Assembly (NCBI GenBank): GCA_039720395.1
Contig: CM077828.1
Span: forward strand, 19,008,264-19,072,263
Direction of reading: 5' to 3'
Length of the DNA: 64,000 bases
From: Liquidambar formosana
Lineage: Eukaryota; Streptophyta; Magnoliopsida; Saxifragales; Altingiaceae
A program made the translations under genes and the position numbers. The notes under the pieces were generated by a model that was not told the DNA's origin, did no database searches, and was given only the letters and a program-made list of their open reading frames with translations. Shown in pieces: positions 21,528 through 33,490 of this stretch (position 1 is the stretch's first letter; each line of letters opens with the position of its first letter).

Positions 21528-24127
21528 TGTCACACCCCATTTTTGCACCACCTTACTAGGGCTCATCATTTCATGCATGTTTTTGTTTTGTTTTTGAGTC
21601 TAGTCACTTGCATTAGTTTTCTAGAGTCACAAGGACAATGGATATGAATTTTGGTTCAAATTGGAGTTGATCTTGAGGGATAATAAGAGCTTTTGTGACT
21701 TGAGGGGCATAATTGTCTTTTAAGTCCCAAACTTTTCATTTGACCTTGGAATGATCTCCAAATTGTCAATTGGAGTTCATATGGATGCATATGAGGTATT
21801 AAGTCCCGTGGCCCTGATGATGAGTTTAGTGTGGTTATTTACGGATTATCCTTGAAGAATTAGTGCGAATCACAGCATGAGATTTTTGGTTAAAATGAAA
21901 AGAAAATTATTTTATTAAATTAGCCATTTTTATCATGACACTAACACGTGTACGTATGTGATGAGTGTGTGTACGCACATACGATACATGTGCATGCGTG
22001 TTAGCGGTCAGTCTCCCAATTTTTATAAAAGACAATTTCCTTTTCCTATTCAGATTAGAAGTCTTTTATCATTATAAAATACCTTTTGATTATTCTCCAA
22101 AGAAACCTAGTCCAGGAAGGAAAGGGAAACTCCAGATTTCAGCTATAAATACTCTCTTAATGTCTTTAAACAAGGGAGAGGAGAAGAGGGTTTGGAGGGA
22201 GTGAAATTCGTCATAATTCAGCAGTAGATTTTCTGAAAACCAGCAGTCGTATTTTAATCATAACTTTTTCATCCGAAGTCAGAATTTGATGAAATTGGTC
22301 TTGTTAGAAAGATAATTCAATTCTCTACAACTTTGTATTTCACAAGCTTTGTCCAAATCCAACGTTTTCATACCCAAAAATGCGATTGAAGTTGCTGCTG
22401 CTGCAAAGTGACGAAAATCACTTTTCTTTTCTCTTGTTCTCTTTTTGTTTTCTATTTCTTTTCAAAGTTGAGTGAGTTTTGATCTCTTTGCTGTGATACC
22501 ATTTTGACAAAGAGGAGGATTCGTGTTGGTTTGATTCACTCTAAAGACCTGAGGAGCCACGAACAATTACAAACACAAAGGAAGGCCCTTCCTAAGGTAT
22601 TCTCCTTCTCTATTCAAGCTTAAACTAGGTTTTCATATGGGTTAGGCTTATTGCATGTTAAAGGTAACTTTTTTATCATGTATTAACACTTTAGCTAGTT
22701 AATATACATGGAATATCTATTGTTTATCTACTGTTTAGCATGCTTTAGGGCTGTCCTTTAGGTTTTTAATGCATAGTTATGATTCTTGTGCTCCTGTTTG
22801 TCCTTGTGCTAGGATTAGTGTCATTGCATGTTAGAGTTAGGATTTTCATCATGTTATATTGCTTTAGTTAGTTAATATGCATGATTTAATTTCTGTTTAG
22901 TTTGGTTTTAGCATGATTAAAGTATGTCTTGTGAGTTTTTAAGCATATTTGTGAGTTTAGGGTTTTAGAGTCATTGTTTCGTGTTTGTTTTCATATAGCA
23001 TGATAAAGTAGACTTTTTTATTGGTTTTTCTTCGTGTTTGCTGTATATGTTTTTCATATGGAGTAAACATGATAGTTTTGCATGCATGTTAGTATGTTTT
23101 AGGGTTTTTATGTATGATATGGTTCTAGGAATATGTTAGGACTTATTATTGTTCGCTGTTTTTGCTATTGGCATGCTTAGTGGATGATTTTAGGTCATAA
23201 TACTATTCTGTCCAGATTTGCATGTTAGTGTTTTTGCATGGTTTTGAGCACTTGTAAGGGTGCAAATAGGTGTGGTATTTGTCCTATGGCAAATAGGGCT
23301 GCTTATGTCTGAAATAGCTAATGTTTGGAGTAATTGCGCTCAGGTAAGTGGGTGTGAAGGTGCCCCAATTCACCTTTCTTCCTTATCCCTTCTCTTCTCC
23401 CTATTTAGGGTTAATTTTTAATATGATCCTATGGTTTAATTAGAGGTTTCCTTCATAAACAAAATTCTGGTTTTTATTAAGGTTTCCATTTTGTGGATTT
23501 CTTTCCTAAAATCAAACTTTCTATCAATTCTCTTTTGATCAAATAAGGAAACCTAGGGTTTTTACCATAGGTTTGTATTAGGATTTAACCTTAGTTCTAA
23601 TCAAACTACGTGGACTTTGATCCATGTATTTCGTTGCATGGTACGTAGGCGCTCTTCGTGAGGCTCAAGTCCGTTCTAGGATCCAAGCATCCTAGGTTTA
23701 TTTTTGTTTTGTTTTCTTCTTTTTTCTTTTTCTGTTTTTATGTGCTTATTATGCATGGATGGATGAATGAAATATATGATATGCATGCAATTCTTGTGAT
23801 GATATACTTGCTGATTTTTGTATGGAAAGATCTTGATTTAGCCCAAGTGAACTGAGAGACCGAAAGGGTGGCATGGGTGCCTATAGGCTTTGCCTAAAAC
23901 CTTCCCATGTCATAACTTAGCCTCCGAATCCTCGATTTCTTTGGTTTTCAAAAGATTGGTTTTTGCCTTTCCTTTTTTATGGAGTCATTCAAATTGTTTT
24001 CCTAAAACAAACTATTTTTAGGGTTTTCCTTGTTTCCTTTAAAAAATAAGATGGCGACTCCTTTCCTTTTTCTTTTTCAAACCCATTTTCTTTCAATCCC
24101 TTGTGGGCCCAATTTCCGGGGTTCACA
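21528..24127 (+). mobile_element. Solo LTR A, 2600 bp, inside copia
   Basis: It starts TGTCACACCCCATTTTTGCA and ends GGGGTTCACA. The target duplication catat is perfect (21523-21527, 24128-24132). It sits between gag and pol of the copia element. A TATA box (tataaata, 22144-22151) marks its promoter, and gatggcgactcc lies near the 3' end as in other long Ty3-type LTRs. There is no second LTR, primer site or coding region, so it is a solo LTR left by recombination between the LTRs of a larger element. It is a homologue of solo LTR B. Confidence 0.9.
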
Positions 24128-24206
24128 CATATGCATTTTATTTTCATATTTTATCTATTTGTCTATTTATTTTAAGACTTAAATTTATATATTTTCATGA
24201 AAAGGT

Positions 24207-24796
24207 ATGGATCTTGATAATGAATTATTCAATTCCGAGATGACTGGTGGAGATATATGTCTAGCAGACAGTGCCACAACGCACACTATCCTTCGAGATA
24301 AAAGATATTTTTCCGACATTATATTAAATGAAATTAATGTCAATACAATATCAGGTCCTGCGAACCTGATCGATGGCTCCGGAAGAGCCACAATCATGTT
24401 ACCTGGTGGAACAAACTTACATATCAACGACGCTTTATATTCAATCAGATCCAGAAGAAATCTGCTAAGTTGTAAAGATATACGTCGTAATGGATATCAT
24501 ATTGAAACTGCATGTGAACGTAATGTAGAATATCTCTGCATTACTTCAATTATTTTAGGCCAGAAGCTTGTATTAGAGAAACTTCCTACTTTCTCTTCGG
24601 GGTTGTATTATACAACTATAAGAACAATTGAATCAAATGTGGTGATGGGCCTGAAGTCCTCTGATTCAAAAACTTTTATGCTTTGGCATGACCGACTTGG
24701 TCACCCGGGATCAACAATGATGCGTCGAATCCTTACCAATTCACATGGACATCCATTAAAGAGCCAGAAGATTCTCTTGTCCAGTGATTATCCATG
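24207..24796 (+). pseudogene. copia pol, first part (protease, integrase zinc region)
   Basis: The reading frame opens at ATG 24207. DSATTH (about 24267-24284) is the aspartic protease active site of copia elements. The GAG-pre-integrase segment follows (LWHDRLGHPG, about 24680-24710), carrying the His pair of the HHCC zinc motif. The frame is interrupted after codon position 24796 by solo LTR B and resumes in the same frame at 27606 if that LTR and one target copy are discounted. Any transcript would be terminated or mis-translated in the LTR. Confidence 0.9.
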
Positions 24797-27605
24797 TGTG
24801 AACCCCGGAAATTGGGCCCACAAGGGATTGAAAGAAAATGGATTTGAAAAAGAAAAAGGAAAGGAGTCGCCACCTTATTTTTTAAAGGAAACAAGGAAAA
24901 CCCTAAAAATCAGGTTGTTTTAGGAAAACAATTTGAATGACTCCATAAAAAGGAAAGGCAAAAACCAATCTTTTGAAAACCAAAGAAATCGGGGATTCGG
25001 AGGCTAAGTTATGACATGGGAAGGTTCTAGGCAAAGCCTATAGGCACCCATGTCACCCTTTCGGTCTCTCAGTTCATTTGGGCTAAATTAAAGTCTTTTC
25101 CATACAAAAATCAGCAAGTATATCATCACAAGAATTGCATGCATATCATATATTTCATTCATCCATCCATGCATAATAAGCAAACAAAACAGAAAATAAA
25201 AAGAAGAAAAGAAAACAAAAAGAAACCTAGGATGCTTGGATCCTAGAACGGACTTGAGCCTCACGAAGAGCGCCTACGTACCATGCAACGAAATACATGG
25301 ATCAAAGTCCACGTAGTTCGATTAGAACTAAGGTTAAGACTTAATACAAACCTATGGTTAAAACCCTAGGTTTCCTTATTTGATCAAAAGAGTTGAATTT
25401 GATAGAGAGTTTGATTTTAGACAGAACTCCACAAAATGGAAACTTTAATAAAAACCAGAATTTTATTTATGAAGGAAACCTTTGATTAAACCATAGACTT
25501 GTATTAAAAATTAACCCTAAATAGGGAGAAGAGAAGGGATAAGGAAGAAAGGTGAATTGGGGCACCTTCACACCCACTTACCTGAGCGCAATTGCTCCAA
25601 ACATTAGCCATTTCAGACATAAGCAGCCCTATTTGACATAGGACAAATACCACACCTATTTGCACCCTTACAAGTGCTCAAAACCATGCAAAAACACTAA
25701 CATGCAAATCTGGACAGAATAGTATTATGACCTAAAATCATCCACTAAGCATGCCAATAGCAAAAACAGCGAACAATAATAAGTCCTAACATATTCCTCG
25801 AACCATATCATGCATAAAAACCCTAAAACATACTAACATGCATGCAAAACTATCATGTTTACTCCATATGAAAAACATATACAGCAAACACGAAGAAAAA
25901 CCAAATAAAAAAGTCTACTTTATCATGCTATATGAAAACAAACACAAAACAATGACTCTAAAACCCTAAACTCACAAATATGCTTAAAAACATACAAAAC
26001 ATACTTTAATCATGCTAAAACCAAACTAAACAGAAATTATATCATGCATATTAACTAACTAAAGCAATATAACATGATGAAAATCCTAACTCTAACATGC
26101 AATGACACTAATCCTAGCACAAGGACAAACAGGAGCACAAGAATCATAACTATGCATTAAAAACCTAAAGGACAGCCCTAAAGCATGCTAAACAGTAGAT
26201 AAAAAATAGATATTCCATGTATATTAACTAGCTAGAGTGTTAATACATGATAAAAAAGTTACCTTTAACATGCAATAAGCCTAACCCATATGAAAACCTA
26301 GTTTAAGCTTGAATAGAGAAGGAGAATACCTTATTCTCTCTCAAACACTCAAGTATTAATGCATAAAGTGGCTTCCCTTGTGTTTGTAATTGTTCGTGGC
26401 TCCTCAGGTCTTTAGAGTGAATCAAACCAACACGAATCCTCCTCTTTGTCAAAGTGGTATCACAGCAAAGAGATCAAAACTCACTCAACTTTGAAAAGAA
26501 ATAGAAAACAAAAAGAGAACAAGAGAAAAAAAAAGTGATTTTCGTCACTTTGCAGCAGCAGCAACTTCAATCGCGTTTTTGGGTATGAAAACGTTGGATT
26601 TGGACAAAGCTTGTGAAATACAAAGTTGTAGAGAATTGAATTATCTTTCTAACAAGACCAATTTCATCAAATTCTGACTTCGGATGAAAAGGTTATGATT
26701 AAAATACGACTGCTGGTTTTCAGAAAATCTGCTGCTGAATTATGACGAATTTCACTCCTTCCAAACCCTCTTCTCCTCTCTCTTGTTTAAAGACATTAAG
26801 AGAGTATTTATAGCTGAAATCTGGAGTTTCCCTTTCCTTCCTGGACTAGGTTTCCTTGGAGAATAATCAAAAGGTATTTTATAATGATAAAAGACTTCTA
26901 ATCTGAATAGGAAAAGGAAATTGTCTTTTATTAAAATTGGGAGACTGACCGCTAACACGCATGCACATGTATCGTATGTGCGTACACACACTCATCACAT
27001 ACGTACACGTGTTAGTGTCATGATAAAAATGGCTAATTTAATAAAATAATTTTCTTTTCATTTTAACCAAAAATCTCATACTGTGATTCGCACTAATTCT
27101 TCAAGGATAATCCGTAAATAACCACACTAAACTCATCATCAGGCCATATCAAAATTGAACTTCATAAAACACTTTTGAGGGTAAAATGATGACTAATGAA
27201 AGTCAATTTGAAAAGATTTGGTTGGTAATTGTGAGTCAATTAGAGCTAACCCAAGGAAGGGTCAATTAACCAACTTGAACTACATCGAGCCATTTTAATC
27301 CCGAGCCATTGACTTACCAAATTGACACTAAAAATACCTCTTATGCATCCATATGAACTCCAATTGACAATTTGGAGATCATTCTAAGGTCAAATGAAAA
27401 GTTTGGGACTTAAAAGACGATTATGCCCCTCAAGTCACAAAAGCTCTTATTATCCCTCAAGATCAACTCCAATTTGAACCAAAATTCATATCCATTGTCC
27501 TTGTGACTCTAGAAAACTAATGCAAGTGACTAGACTCAAAAACAAAACAAAAACATGCATGAAATGATGAGCCCTAGTAAGGTGGTGCAAAAATGGGGTG
27601 TGACA
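24797..27605 (-). mobile_element. Solo LTR B, 2809 bp, inverted, inside copia pol
   Basis: On the minus strand it runs from TGTCACACCCCATTTTTGCA (27605) to GGGGTTCACA (24797). The target duplication ccatg is perfect (24792-24796, 27606-27610). The TATA box is conserved (tatttata at 26805-26812 on plus). It is about 209 bp longer than solo LTR A, mainly through an extra segment at about 27145-27330 and one near 26335-26370, so the two are separate insertions of one family. It splits the integrase zinc motif of the copia pol. Confidence 0.9.
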
Positions 27606-30599
27606 CCATGTATTGCTTGCTCCCAAGGAAAATTGGTTATTAGACCATCTCCTACAAAAGTTATTGCTGAATCTCCAAAATTTTTGGAAAGAATTCAAGG
27701 GGATATATGTGGACCTATTTCTCCACCATGTGGACCATTTCGCTATTTTACGGTTTTGATTGATGCCTCAACACGATGGTCACATGTTTGTTTGCTATCT
27801 ACTCGCAATGTTGCATTTGCTAGGCTCCTTGCCCAAATAATCAGGTTACAAGCACAATTTCTAGATCATCCGATCAAGAAGATCCACCTTGATAATGCCG
27901 GTGAATTTACATCTCAAACATTTGATGACTTTTGCATGTCAGTTGGGATTGATATTGAACATCCAGTTGCTCATATCCATACTCAGAATGGGTTAGCAGA
28001 AGCTTTTATCAAACGTCTTCAGCTGATTGCTCGACCTTTACTTATGAAGACCAAATTACCTATTTCTGCCTGGGGACATGCCATCTTACATGCTACAGTA
28101 TTGGTTCGTCTTCGCCCTACTGCTTATCAACAACAATCACCATTACAACTTGTACTTGGTCAACCACCGAATATTTCCCATCTACGAACTTTTGGTTGTG
28201 CTGTACAAGTTCCGATTCCAACCCCACAACGCACTAAAATGGGTCCTCAACGTCGATTGGGAATATATATTGGGTTTGATTCACCTTCCATCATCAGATT
28301 TCTTGAACCATTGACAAGTGATGTTTTTACAGCAAGATTTGCAGATTGTCATTTTGATGAAACACAATTCCCGTCGTTAGGAGGAGGAAATCCACTGATA
28401 GAAGAACGACGTGAACTTTCTTGGAATGTACCATCTTTGTCCCATCTTGATCCACGTACTGCTCAATGTGAAACTGAAGTACAGAGGATCACTCATCTTC
28501 AGAAGATTGCTAATCAAATGCCTGATGCATTTACAAACGCAGCAAAAATAACTAAGTCTTATATACCGGCTGCAAACACACCAGCAAAGATCAATGTACC
28601 AATTGGTAAGTCTACTATTATTGCAGCAAATGAATCATCTACTGTACGCCTGAAGCGTGGTAGACCCTTGGGTTCAAAAGATTTAGTTCCCCGAAAGAGG
28701 AAAATAAAAGGGCAACAAAATATAGAAAATAGTACTCCGGAAGAGGCTATTGAACAAGAAATAAATATTCCCACAAATTCTGATTTAATAACTCCTGAAG
28801 AGGAAAATGTCCCTGAAGAGACAGAAAACAATAAAGAGGCATATGTACATGGAAATGAAGAAATTTCTATAAACTATACATGTACAAAAAAATTGTGGGA
28901 TCGCTCAGAAGTGGTTATTAATGATGTATTTTCTTTCGCAGTAGCTACTGAAATTTCAAAAGATGATGATGATCTCGAACCACGCACTGTAGACGAATGT
29001 CACAGTAGACCTGATTGGTCAAAGTGGAAAGAAGCAATCCAAGCAGAATTGGATTCGCTAGAAAAACGCAAAGTATTTGGACCTGTAGTCCTAACACCTA
29101 ATGATGTGAAACCCGTGGGTTACAAATGGGTGTTTGTAAGAAAGCGTAATGATAAAAATGAGATCGTTAGATATAAAGCTCGTTTAGTAGCACAAGGTTT
29201 CCTGCAGAGACCTGGGATTGATTATGAAGAAACATATTCACCTGTAATGGATGCCATTACATTTCGATATTTAATTAGTCTGTCAGTCTCAGAAGGACTT
29301 GACATGCGTCTTATGGACGTAGTTACTGCATATTTATATGGAAAGTTAGATGCAGATATATATATGAAGATCCCTGAAGGATTCAAATTGCCTGAAGCAA
29401 ATACATCACAACCACGAAATATGTACTCAATTAAACTGAGACGATCCTTGTATGGATTAAAACAATCTGGAAGAATGTGGTGTAATCGTCTTAGTGAGTA
29501 TTTAGTTAAAGAAGGATATATTAATAATCCTATATGCCCTTGTGTATTTATAAAGAAATCAGAATCTGGATTCGCCATCATTGCAGTCTATGTTGATGAT
29601 ATAAATTTAATTGGGACTCCTGAAGAGCTCATGAAAGCTGCTGAATATTTGAAAAAAGAATTTGAGATGAAAGATTTAGGGAGAACAAAATATTGTCTCG
29701 GCCTGCAGATCGAGCATAAATCAAATGGAATTCTTATCCATCAATCAGCTTATACCGAAAAGGTATTGAAACGTTTTAATATGGATAAAGCGCATCCACT
29801 AAGTTCTCCCATGGTGGTTCGATCTCTTGATATTAAGAAAGATCCATTTCGCCCCAAAGAAGATAATGAAATGCTACTTGGTCCTGAAGTACCATATCTT
29901 AGTGCAATAGGTGCTTTGTTATATTTAGCACAATGCACTAGACCTGATATAGCATTTTCAATTAACTTGTTAGCAAGATTCAGCTCTGCTCCAACTCGAC
30001 GACACTGGAATGGTATTAAATATATTTTACGCTACCTTCGTGGAACTACAGATATGGGTTTGTTTTACTCAAAGGAATTAGCCCATGGTCCTTGTTTAGA
30101 AGGATATGCAGATTCTGGATACCTTTCTGATCCTCACAAAGCTCGCTCACAAACAGGGTATGTATTTACATGTGGCAATACAGCGATCTCTTGGCGATCT
30201 ACAAAGCAGACTTTAATTGCTACATCTTCTAATCACTCTGAGATACTTGCACTCCATGAAGCAAGTCGTGAATGTGTATGGTTAAGATCTGTAGTCCATC
30301 ACATCCGAGATACATGTGGGTTACCGTTGATTAAAAGTATGCCAACAACAATTTATGAAGATAATGCTGCATGTATTGCACAAATTCAAGGAGGGTACAT
30401 CAAAGGTGATAGAACCAAACACATTTCACCAAAGTTCTTCTACACTCATGAACTCCAGCAGAGGCATGAAATTGATGTGAAGCAAATACGTTCCAGTGAT
30501 AATTTTGCGGATTTATTCACCAAGGCCTTACCATTTTCAACATTCAAGAAATTGGTATATAGCATTGGAATGCGTCGGGTTTACGATCAATCAAGTTGA
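27606..30599 (+). pseudogene. copia pol, second part (integrase, RT, RNase H)
   Basis: This is an uninterrupted frame of nearly 1000 codons. It holds the rest of the zinc motif (CIAC), the integrase core with Asp in VLIDAST, Asp in HLDNAGEF and Glu in NGLAEAF, the spacer, then reverse transcriptase (KARLVAQGF, LYGLKQSGRMW, active-site YVDD at 29589-29600) and RNase H (GYADSGY, EDNAACI, KHISPKFF, ADLFTKAL). All catalytic residues that can be checked by eye are present, and the stop is TGA at 30597-30599. An open frame also extends upstream into solo LTR B (from 27555), but those residues are not pol. This part is functional in sequence but disconnected from its start. Confidence 0.93.
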
Positions 30600-30848
30600 T
30601 ACTTATCTTCTTATCAGGGGGAGTATTCATTTTTGGACATATGCATGCTGTACTCTTTTTCCTTCGCCTAGGTTTTGTCCCATTGGGTTTTCCTGGAAAG
30701 GTTTTAATGAGGCAGTTTCTTTAGTGCGTCCAACATCACTCTAAGATTTACAAAAATGTTGTACTCTTTTTCCTTCACTAGTTTTTTCCCACTGGATTTT
30801 TCTAGTAAGGTTTTAACGAGGCACATTATCTTAGTGTGGTGGACATCC
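30600..30848 (+). repeat. copia 3' untranslated region with tandem duplication
   Basis: Two copies of about 110 bases (from about 30646 and 30757) share tgtactctttttccttc, cccattgg/cccactgg and ggttttaatgaggca/ggttttaacgaggca. A tcagggggagta at 30616-30627 resembles the polypurine tract but is not followed by an LTR. Confidence 0.7.
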
Positions 30849-30857
30849 AAGGGGGAG
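30849..30857 (+). promoter_or_regulatory. copia polypurine tract
   Basis: aagggggag lies immediately before the 3' LTR, the expected primer for plus-strand DNA synthesis. Confidence 0.9.
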
Positions 30858-31082
30858 TGTTGTAAATGTTAGGATTAATGGTGGATGACCACCACTGTCT
30901 TTATTTCATCAGTTTCAATTGTTAAGGGAATTAAGCCATACGTTTGGCTTTTCCCACTTTAAGAGTCTCAGCATATTAAGCCTATAAAAGGAGGCTTTTG
31001 ATGAATGAATAAGACACGGATGAGAAGCTCATCTCTATTCAATTTTTAGTCTTAAAATTCTTATCCTCTTTATTACACAACA
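30858..31082 (+). repeat. copia 3' LTR (225 bp)
   Basis: It has the same length and sequence as the 5' LTR apart from one base. It is followed by the target duplication aagag (31083-31087). Confidence 0.95.
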
Positions 31083-31087
31083 AAGAG

Positions 31088-32611
31088 TGTTTAAAAAAAT
31101 TATTTTGATCATTTTGGGACCATAGTTCACTGTCAGAAGGCCAATAGTAATTTTTGAGTACGTTATATTTATTTTGAATATACCTAAATATTACGTATGC
31201 ATAATTATCAGATTTTATCGGTCCTCGGGAGGACCCTAGGGAGCATTAACGCTGCATTTGCATTGTCAGTATCTATCACGTGGTTTTGGATTGGTATTGC
31301 TCGCGATTGAGGTAGGAAATGTGGCTTCTTTACATTTAATATGGTGTTATTTTATAAATTTGATTTTAAATGCTTTAATGATATTGTTGGATTTTCCCAC
31401 TTATTTATGTTCAAATATTTTTATTACTTGTTCAAAATTTAGGAAATCCTTCAATGTAGCATCTGATACTACTGTTTTATAGTGTTGCTTAAAGATACAT
31501 GGTTATATACTTGTTTAAATGTTATTGTGAAATATCTGTTAAATGTGTGGAATTTTCATGATACTTGGATTATAGAAAAATGCTTTATAAATGTTATTTA
31601 CTTGGAAATGCTTTAGAAATGTTACTGAAATTCTAGAAATTTATCAAACGTGTTTATGGATACTTTTGGACACTCGGATATTTATATGAATGATGGAAAA
31701 TGTTTTGGATTTATGGACCTTGGGTCTTGGTATGCATCAAATGGGTGGGGGCATCACAAGGGCGTGGTGTCCTGCGTTGAGAATACTCCGCAAATAGCAA
31801 GCAGGGTAAAATGCCCTTGGGTGAAAGACCCTAAAGCCCTCGAGAAAGAATGCCGCGCAAGTGTTGGTTATTTTCGTGCTTGGCTGAGCCGGGGGTTGAC
31901 GTGACGATGTAACCTGTGATCAGCGACGGTTGATGCATGGTTTGATCCCATAGTCTTGGGAACTGCAGATACTACGAGAATTTTGGGGAAATTAACTTAA
32001 ACCCACACAAAATATTGATTTGCAACTGTTATTTGATTTTGAGTTATTAAATGATTTTAATTCATATACCATGTATCTGCATATATATTAATTGTATAGA
32101 ATCCACACATATTTCCTATTGGGCTTCGCAGCTCATCCTATTATTATTTCAGATGATCAGGTGATGAGTGAGGGTTCGCCGATGGTGGATGCCTAGTTGC
32201 ATGAACTGAGGAATTGGATCTAGAAGGTCACGTACTAGCATAGTCATGGATGAGGATAGATGCACGTGCATTGCATAGAGACTATGCTATTTTGATGCGT
32301 AGACATTATTATTATTATTATTATTATAATTACTACTTAATGAACTTTGAATAGTTTGAATCTAGCTTATGTGCTAGGGATGTTGGCATTATTTTGAGAT
32401 CATTTATTATTATGGGCATGATGTGTGAGCATAACATTTCATGTTAATTATTTGGGTGTTATTGATGAGCTGATACAATTATTATTAAAAAAAAAAATAC
32501 ACGTGGATTTGACTAAGTCTTCCGCAACTTTTATACTCTGACTTATCCACGTGTACACCTTTCTACTTTGACTTTTATCCACGTGTCGACTCTCCGAGTC
32601 GGGGCGTGACA
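31088..32611. mobile_element. LTR-like sequence, right part
   Basis: This continues the sequence broken by the copia element. It carries features of long Ty3-type LTRs: a GC-rich stretch (31740-31960), cctattgggcttcgcagctc (about 32117), a cluster of cacgtg boxes (32500-32590) and the terminus ccgagtcggggcgtgaca at 32611. Short open frames (31258, 31650) are incidental. With the left part it would make about 2.05 kb. A (att)n microsatellite lies at about 32305-32325. Confidence 0.45.
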
Positions 32612-33490
32612 ATTACAACTAAAAAATATAATTCAGTGCAATTAACAAAATCCTTTCCATTTGACATCAGTTCATGTAAAATATATATTGAAATTTGAGA
32701 AAGAGAATAAAATTAACTAAGGCAGATCTGGTGAGTGGCTTACAGAGGTGAAAGGAAAGAGAGAACTAAGAGACTGCGAGAGAAAGTGAGCAACCAACTC
32801 AACGAAGGCAAATCTGGTGTAGATCTGGTGTAGATCCGGTGGATCTGGTGTAGATCTGGTGAGGAACCACGGCGAGAGATGGCGAGAGAAAGTGAGGAAC
32901 CAAGGCAGATCTGGTGTAGATCTAGCAAGAGAAAGCGACAAACCACGGCGAGAGACGGCGAGGTTCGGCAAGAAAAATTGTACTTATGCGGCGGTCCGTG
33001 AGCCCGTGACTCCGTGAGAAAAAGTGTACTGATGCAGTGAGGTACTGAGGTGGGGACGCCATGAAGGTGAGGCGGGGGCCAGTGTCAGCGACGACAGACG
33101 GCGGATGATGAGGGAGTGACTGGAGTGTGGGTGAACTGTGAAGTGTGGTGTGTGAGTAACTGAGTCGTCGCGTAAGGGAGGGAGAGAGTGGCTGAATGAA
33201 GGAGAGGAGAGGTGGCTAGGGATTTTTATGGCTGACTTAAGGTTAATAGGTTATATAAATATAAGGTTAAAACTGTAAAAAGACATGCGGGGCGGGGCGG
33301 GTCTACGGTTCGGTTCGGTTCTGCGGGTCGAGACTAGTAAATACCATCCCCGAATCGAACCCGATGAAAAATTCAAAATCTAACCCATGCCCAAACCGAG
33401 AACTGAAAATTTTCAAAAAAATCCGCCCCTATGAAGGCGGGGCGAGGCGGGGCGGGGCTCCTATGGGGCGGGTCCAAATTGCCATCCCTA
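32612..33490 (-). mobile_element. hAT-type element end
   Basis: On the minus strand the sequence starts TAGGGATGGCAATTTGGAC at 33490, a widespread plant hAT terminus, followed by GC-rich ggcggggc repeats (33290-33470). Further in (32800-32940) is a degenerate minisatellite of agatctggtgt units. No transposase and no second terminus were found, so it is a partial element or a long MITE. Open frames over the minisatellite have only repetitive content. Confidence 0.55.

Larger units (their letters stand above)
19423..31082 (+). mobile_element. Ty1/copia LTR retrotransposon, nested insertions
   Basis: It has two 225-bp LTRs and the target duplication aagag on both sides (19418-19422, 31083-31087). 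In order it carries a primer-binding site, a leader with three hairpins, gag, pol (protease, integrase, reverse transcriptase, RNase H: the Ty1/copia order) and a polypurine tract. Removing the two solo LTRs leaves an element of about 6.2 kb. The LTRs differ at a single position (atgg versus acgg near 19579 and 31014), so insertion was recent. Gag has a stop and a frameshift and pol is interrupted, so the copy cannot move by itself. Lineage not assigned. Confidence 0.95.

Noticed and set aside
21447..21647. Open frame starting in gag's last codons and running into solo LTR A, and the 79-codon frames at 21965 and 26752
   Set aside because: They lie in the LTR sequence, are similar only because the LTRs are homologous, and cover the promoter and leader.
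21955..22010. CRISPR-like or satellite array in solo LTR A and in the 14489 LTR
   Set aside because: The motifs vary and spacing is irregular, and the context is a plant LTR; no regular repeat-spacer structure exists.
27555..27605. N-terminal residues of the long pol frame before 27606
   Set aside because: They are translated from solo LTR B. The target duplication at 27606 shows where pol resumes.
32717..32971. Minus-strand frame with repeated RSTPDLP phrases
   Set aside because: The repeats come from the agatctggtgt minisatellite near a hAT end; another frame shows the same pattern.
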